A stretch of 9,513 nt of DNA from Treponema sp. (GTDB lineage Bacteria > Spirochaetota > Spirochaetia > Treponematales > Breznakiellaceae): NCBI GenBank assembly GCA_031288575.1, contig JAITRD010000044.1, forward strand, positions 1 to 9,513, given 5' to 3'. Below the pieces are notes generated by a model. The model did not search any database. It was given only the letters and a program-made list of their open reading frames with translations, and was not told where the DNA came from. Positions 6,870 through 9,513 of this stretch are shown piece after piece. A program made the translations under genes and the position numbers. Each line of letters begins with the position of its first letter. Positions within the stretch are counted from its first letter, which is position 1.

Positions 6870-7002
6870 CCGGCTGGGCGGGCAAAATTCCCATGAGGGT
6901 CACGCTTGCTTTGCACGAGGAGGTTTTGGCGTTGTCCTTGAGGGTCGGATGGTGCAAAGCTTCGGTCAAGTATCCCCCTGGGGATTTTTTCCGCCCAGCC
7001 GG
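6870..7002 (+). other. Long nested stem-loop; candidate structured RNA
   Basis: Bases 6870-6892 pair with 6980-7002: twelve perfect GC-rich pairs (ccggctgggcgg/ccgcccagccgg), a G-U pair, one mismatch, then five AT pairs, a G-U pair and three GC pairs. Inside lies a second perfect 9-bp stem, gctttgcac (6908-6916) with gtgcaaagc (6952-6960). Both G-U pairs would be mismatches in minus-strand RNA, so a rightward transcript fits better. I recognise no known RNA family. It could be a small RNA, an attenuator leader for the gene at 7263, or the folded body of a non-autonomous repeat element. Confidence 0.4.
6972..6990 (+). terminator. Small terminator-like hairpin inside the structured region
   Basis: atccc (6972-6976) and gggat (6981-6985) form a 5-bp stem with a 4-nt loop, followed by five more T (6986-6990). 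The T-run and the ggg of its 3' arm are the same bases used by the long stem at 6870-7002, so the two folds exclude each other. The stem is short, so termination would be inefficient if real. Confidence 0.3.
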
Positions 7003-7032
7003 CCTTATGTTCTGTTTAATAGGTGTGACCGT

Positions 7033-7047
7033 AAAGGCCGGGCCTTT
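7033..7047 (+). other. 6-bp hairpin with triloop
   Basis: aaaggc (7033-7038) and gccttt (7042-7047) pair perfectly around a 3-nt loop. It is not followed by a T-run, so it is not a terminator. It adds to the dense secondary structure of the stretch between lhr and the phosphatase gene. I see no other function. Confidence 0.3.
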
Positions 7048-7092
7048 GAGGGGGAAGAGATTTCCGGATGAAGGAGGGAAAACGGGCTATCT

Positions 7093-7154
7093 GCCGCAAG
7101 GAGGGGTAGTGAGCGGTTTAATGCTCCGCTGTCATAGGGTTTTTCTTTTGCGGC
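7093..7154 (+). other. Nested hairpins upstream of repeat copy 2
   Basis: gccgcaa (7093-7099) pairs with ttgcggc (7148-7154), enclosing a second stem, agcgg (7112-7116) with ccgct (7126-7130). The inner stem can be lengthened by tga/tca pairs (7110-7112 with 7132-7134) across a 2-nt bulge. The outer stem ends 6 nt before repeat copy 2. No family is recognised; it may be part of the same folded element as 6870-7002. Confidence 0.3.
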
Positions 7155-7160
7155 TTAAGT

Positions 7161-7197
7161 TAAAAGTAAATGCCGGAGCCCTGCCCGGTGCTGCCGG
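7161..7197. repeat. Second copy of the 37-bp repeat core
   Basis: Identical to 6791-6827 at 36 of 37 positions (t at 7189 for c at 6819), in direct orientation and 370 bp downstream. The sequence after it (from 7198) no longer matches the right palindrome arm of copy 1, so this copy is a half element. Two near-identical direct copies bounding a structured stretch suggest a repeat-bounded insertion or a duplication. Copy 2 lies 65 nt before the phosphatase start codon. Confidence 0.85.
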
Positions 7198-7238
7198 ATT
7201 TTGAAAAAGGTTCAAATTATAGTACATTTGTAATACGG

Positions 7239-7244
7239 TAAAAT
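7239..7244 (+). promoter_or_regulatory. Possible -10 box for the HAD phosphatase gene
   Basis: taaaat at 7239-7244 lies in a short AT-rich stretch 18 nt before the GTG start, but I find no convincing -35 box at normal spacing. The stretch also offers tatagt (7218-7223) and taatac (7231-7236) as rival -10 boxes. Confidence 0.2.
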
Positions 7245-7262
7245 ACTGGTAAAGAGGTTCCT

Positions 7263-8096
7263 GTGGGGAAGATAGTTTTTTTGGATATTGACGGGACATT
7301 GGTTTGGGGGGATAAGATTTTGCCTTCGGCCCTTGCGGCGTGCCGGGGGGCGCGGAAAAACGGGCATCTGCTTTATATCTGTTCCGGGCGGCCCCGGCTT
7401 CAAATCACCGACGCCATTCTTTCTGTGGGTTTTGACGGGGTCGTGAGCTCCGGCGGCGCCCATATCGAAATGGGCGGGGAGAGGGTTTTTTCCGCCTTTA
7501 TTCCCCGGAATACCCTGGACCGGCTGACGGATTTTTTGGATGCCCACGGGACGGGGTATATGCTGGAGGCCTCCGACGGGGTTACCAACGGCCCCTATTT
7601 CAGGCAGCATTGCGAGGCCCTCTGCGCGGCCTTGAAGGGAACCCCCGAAGCATCCTTGATTGAAGATTTTCTCGCCTTTCTTTTGAGTACCCCCCTGCCG
7701 GCGGAACCCTGGAGGTACCGTGACCGGGTGAACAAGGTGGTATTTATGGGAAGCCGGGACGCGGTTTTTGATAAGGTCCTCCGGGAATTTGGGGGGGAAT
7801 GTGAGATATTCCGGGGTTCCGTTCCCTTTTTTGGGGACGAATGCGGCGAAATCGGCCCCCGGGGGGTGCATAAGGGCTCCGCCCTGGAGTTTGTGGCAAA
7901 ACGGCTGGGGATTTCCCGGGAAAATACCATCGCCATAGGGGACAGTGACAATGATCGTAAGATGATCGAATACGCCGCCCTGGGGATCGCCATGGGAAAC
8001 GGGGCGGAGGGGCTGAAGCAAATTGCCGATTATGTTACCGGGCCTATCGGCGAGGACGGCCTTGCCCGGGCATTTGAAAAATGCGGGCTGGTTTGA
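7263..8096 (+). CDS. Cof-type HAD-superfamily (IIB) hydrolase, sugar-phosphate phosphatase-like
   Basis: A cytoplasmic HAD phosphatase of the Cof/IIB subclass, whose members dephosphorylate sugar phosphates, FMN or other small phosphates; the substrate here cannot be told. Motif I is FLDIDGTL (6-13) with nucleophile D8 and acid/base D10. Motif II is S41 in CSGR, motif III is K204 in HKGSALE, and motif IV is GDSDND (226-231). The alpha/beta cap lies between roughly 80 and 190. The 277 residues are normal for the family. The start is GTG with gagg (7254-7257) 5 nt upstream, and it begins directly at the first strand (GKIVFLDIDG), leaving no room for a later start. It stands alone on the plus strand and converges with oppF at a 9-nt gap without a terminator. 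Confidence 0.9.
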   Translation: MGKIVFLDIDGTLVWGDKILPSALAACRGARKNGHLLYICSGRPRLQITDAILSVGFDGVVSSGGAHIEMGGERVFSAFIPRNTLDRLTDFLDAHGTGYMLEASDGVTNGPYFRQHCEALCAALKGTPEASLIEDFLAFLLSTPLPAEPWRYRDRVNKVVFMGSRDAVFDKVLREFGGECEIFRGSVPFFGDECGEIGPRGVHKGSALEFVAKRLGISRENTIAIGDSDNDRKMIEYAALGIAMGNGAEGLKQIADYVTGPIGEDGLARAFEKCGLV

Positions 8097-8105
8097 GGGA
8101 GGCCT

Positions 8106-9137
8106 TTAGGGCAGGACCTTAAAACACCGGACCAGGTGGGGATGGCTCCCCCCGGTTTCAGGGCCTTCCCCAAGCTCCCGCAGTTCCGGGTGTTCCCGGA
8201 AACAGGGTTCCTCCGCCAGGGGGCAGCGCTCGGCGAAGGGGCATCCCGAAATTTCGCTTACCGCCCTTTTTACTTCCCCCGGGATTAAGCCGGGCCCGGC
8301 TGTTTTTTCCCGGGCCGCCGGGGTTTCCCGATCCGTGATAAAGCCTACCGCCGAGGAAAAGAGGAGCTTGGTATAGGGGTGGAGGGCGTTTTTGTAGAGT
8401 TCCGCCGCCGGGGCTTCCTCCATAAGTTCCCCCCGGTACATCACCCCGATGCGGTCGCAAAAGTAACAGGCCACCTTGAGGTCGTGGGCGATGAAAAGGA
8501 AGGACAGCCCCCGGCGGGAGCGGATGTCCAGGAGGAGGTTCAGGATCTGCCCCTGGATGGAAACATCCAGGGCGGACACCACCTCGTCGCAGATGAGGAG
8601 GTCCGGCTTCAGCAGGAGCCCCCGGGCGATGGAGATCCGCTGGCGCTGGCCCCCGGAAAATTCCGCCGGCCGCCGTTCCAGATCCGCCGCCCCCAGCCCC
8701 ACCTCTTCCAGGGCCGCCGCCGCTTCCTCCCGGGCCTTGGATTCCCCCGGCCATGGATGCCCTCCCCGGGTGGCCCAGCGGTAACCCGAGACCAGCACAT
8801 TGTAGACGCTTTTCCGGGGATTGAGGGAACGGGCGGGGTCCTGGAATATATATTTTACCCTTTCCCGGTATTTTTTAAGTTCCCCCCTTTTTAAACGGCG
8901 GACATCGATCCCGTCCTGAAAGGTAATGTCCCCCCCGTCACATTCGTACATCCGCACCAGGAGCCGGGCCGTGGTGGTTTTCCCGCACCCCGATTCCCCC
9001 ACCAGGCCGTAGGTTTCGTTTTTATCAATGGAAAAGGACACCCCGTTTACCGCATAGACAAAACGGCCGAAGCGGGCGAAAAACCCCGCCTCCAGATTAA
9101 AACGTTTCCGCAAATTCGAGACCCGGATTACCGCCAT
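8106..9137 (-). CDS. oppF: Oligopeptide/dipeptide ABC transporter ATP-binding protein, OppF/DppF type
   Basis: The cytoplasmic ATPase subunit that, with its OppD partner, powers peptide uptake through two permease subunits fed by a binding protein. In 343 residues it has Walker A GESGCGKTT (47-55), Q-loop Q99, signature FSGGQRQR (160-167), Walker B LLICDE (180-185) and H-loop H218. The C-terminal oligo_HPY extension begins around HPYTK (253-257) and holds four cysteines (C299, C305, C312, C338). That pattern resembles the one reported to bind an iron-sulfur cluster in mycobacterial DppD. The ATG follows the oppD stop with no gap, and a purine-rich site (complement of 9143-9152) precedes it. 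It is the last gene of its operon in view. Nickel or other substrates of this ATPase family cannot be excluded. Confidence 0.93.
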   Translation of the reverse strand: MAVIRVSNLRKRFNLEAGFFARFGRFVYAVNGVSFSIDKNETYGLVGESGCGKTTTARLLVRMYECDGGDITFQDGIDVRRLKRGELKKYRERVKYIFQDPARSLNPRKSVYNVLVSGYRWATRGGHPWPGESKAREEAAAALEEVGLGAADLERRPAEFSGGQRQRISIARGLLLKPDLLICDEVVSALDVSIQGQILNLLLDIRSRRGLSFLFIAHDLKVACYFCDRIGVMYRGELMEEAPAAELYKNALHPYTKLLFSSAVGFITDRETPAAREKTAGPGLIPGEVKRAVSEISGCPFAERCPLAEEPCFREHPELRELGEGPETGGSHPHLVRCFKVLP

Positions 9138-9513
9138 TTATGCCCCCTTCCTGATGCAGCGCAGTTCCCGGGGTTCCTGCCCCTCCGGTCCCGCAAAAAC
9201 CAGGGGCGGGATAAGCCCCTTGCAGGCGTTTTGAGCCTCCCCGCAGCGGGGGGCGAAGGGGCAGCCCGGTTCGGGATTCACCGGGTCGTTTATCTTCCCG
9301 GGGATGACCGGGAGCCGTCCCCGGGAGTAATGGCTGCCGAACCGGGGGGAAGCGGCCAGGAGCGCCCGGGTATAGGGATGCTCCGGCGCTTCGGCGATCC
9401 GCCGGGCCTCCCCGGCCTCCATCACCAAACCCCCGTACATCACCAGGATCCGGTTGGAAATATCCGCCACCAGGTCTATGTCGTGGCTGATAAAGATAAT
9501 GGCGATCCGCCGT
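9138..9513 (-). CDS. oppD: Oligopeptide/dipeptide ABC transporter ATP-binding protein, OppD/DppD type (C-terminal part, cut by window edge)
   Basis: Only the last 124 residues are visible, and the frame continues past the right edge; the Walker and signature motifs lie outside. The visible part opens with the H-loop segment IIFISHDIDL, then SNRILVMYGG and EHPYTRALL of the oligo_HPY extension. The cysteines in GCPFAPRC and AQNAC and one in RCIRKGA repeat the four-Cys pattern of oppF. An internal GTG near 9470 could be taken as a start, but the upstream frame is plainly coding, so the gene is partial and not short. It is directly followed by oppF (TAA then ATG), which fits tight co-expression of paired ATPases. 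The permease and binding-protein genes are presumably to the right. Confidence 0.92.
   Translation of the reverse strand, partial: RRIAIIFISHDIDLVADISNRILVMYGGLVMEAGEARRIAEAPEHPYTRALLAASPRFGSHYSRGRLPVIPGKINDPVNPEPGCPFAPRCGEAQNACKGLIPPLVFAGPEGQEPRELRCIRKGA

Larger units (their letters stand above)
6790..7199. mobile_element. Possible non-autonomous repeat-bounded element
   Basis: About 410 bp bounded by the two direct 37-bp copies and filled with inverted repeats. It carries no transposase and no convincing gene. I find no clear target-site duplication directly outside it, so this is a grouping of observed repeats rather than a proven mobile element. It makes up most of the 554-bp gap between lhr and the phosphatase gene. 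Confidence 0.3.

Noticed and set aside
6754..6969. 71-codon minus-strand frame across the palindrome
   Set aside because: Starts at TTG without a ribosome site, runs through the inverted repeats and matches no family I know. Repeat-derived frames like this are often spurious.
6896..6971. Resemblance to the GEMM-I (cyclic di-GMP) riboswitch: gggtcacgc, then ggtgcaaagc followed by ttcggtc
   Set aside because: The required first-half core (GGGCAAACC) is missing, and the two matching parts instead pair with each other or with flanking bases. It was judged a coincidence, though a covariance-model search would settle it.
6893..7204. Plus-strand frames (73 and 103 codons) in the lhr/HAD gap
   Set aside because: They cross the stems and repeat copy 2, have no convincing ribosome sites and no recognisable domain.

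Overview
The window is compact, GC-rich bacterial DNA. The coding regions are full of ggcc/ccgg-type codons, while the two main non-coding stretches are AT-rich. It carries five clear protein genes, one of them cut by the right edge, plus one likely leader peptide. The proteins are ordinary bacterial types: a Thermotoga-like type I-beta DAHP synthase, a monofunctional TyrA, a full-length Lhr helicase, a Cof-type HAD phosphatase and OppD/OppF ATPases. My leaning is a GC-rich spirochaete (Treponema/Spirochaeta-like), but this rests on general resemblance and the window does not prove it.

Layout. Positions 1-261 form a regulatory leader for the aromatic amino acid operon. It has a short reading frame with a Phe-Tyr-Tyr-Tyr-Tyr run, a 10-bp terminator hairpin with a T-run, and a 12-bp alternative (antiterminator) helix that excludes that terminator. 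Next come aroF (262-1287) and tyrA (1284-2147), which overlap by ATGA and read rightward. Together they would commit carbon to the shikimate pathway and then divert prephenate to tyrosine. They meet lhr (2164-6708, leftward) tail to tail with a 16-nt gap.

Positions 6709-7262 lie between the divergent lhr and HAD genes. I find no convincing gene there, but the stretch is highly structured. It has a 10-bp hairpin in the presumed lhr 5' leader, a perfect 17-bp inverted repeat, and a long nested stem (6870-7002) that competes with a small terminator-like hairpin. Further hairpins follow, and then a second copy (36 of 37 bases identical) of the core of the first palindrome, 370 bp downstream. It looks like a dispersed-repeat or structured-RNA element.

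A GTG-started Cof-type HAD phosphatase (7263-8096) follows. It converges with a leftward oligopeptide/dipeptide ABC-transporter pair, oppF (8106-9137) and oppD (9138 to the right edge). The stop codon of oppD directly abuts the oppF start. The permease and binding-protein genes are presumably outside the window.

The most promising observation is the attenuator before aroF-tyrA: a tyrosine-rich leader peptide and two mutually exclusive RNA helices in front of tyrosine-pathway genes. The second is the structured, repeat-bounded intergenic element at 6790-7199.
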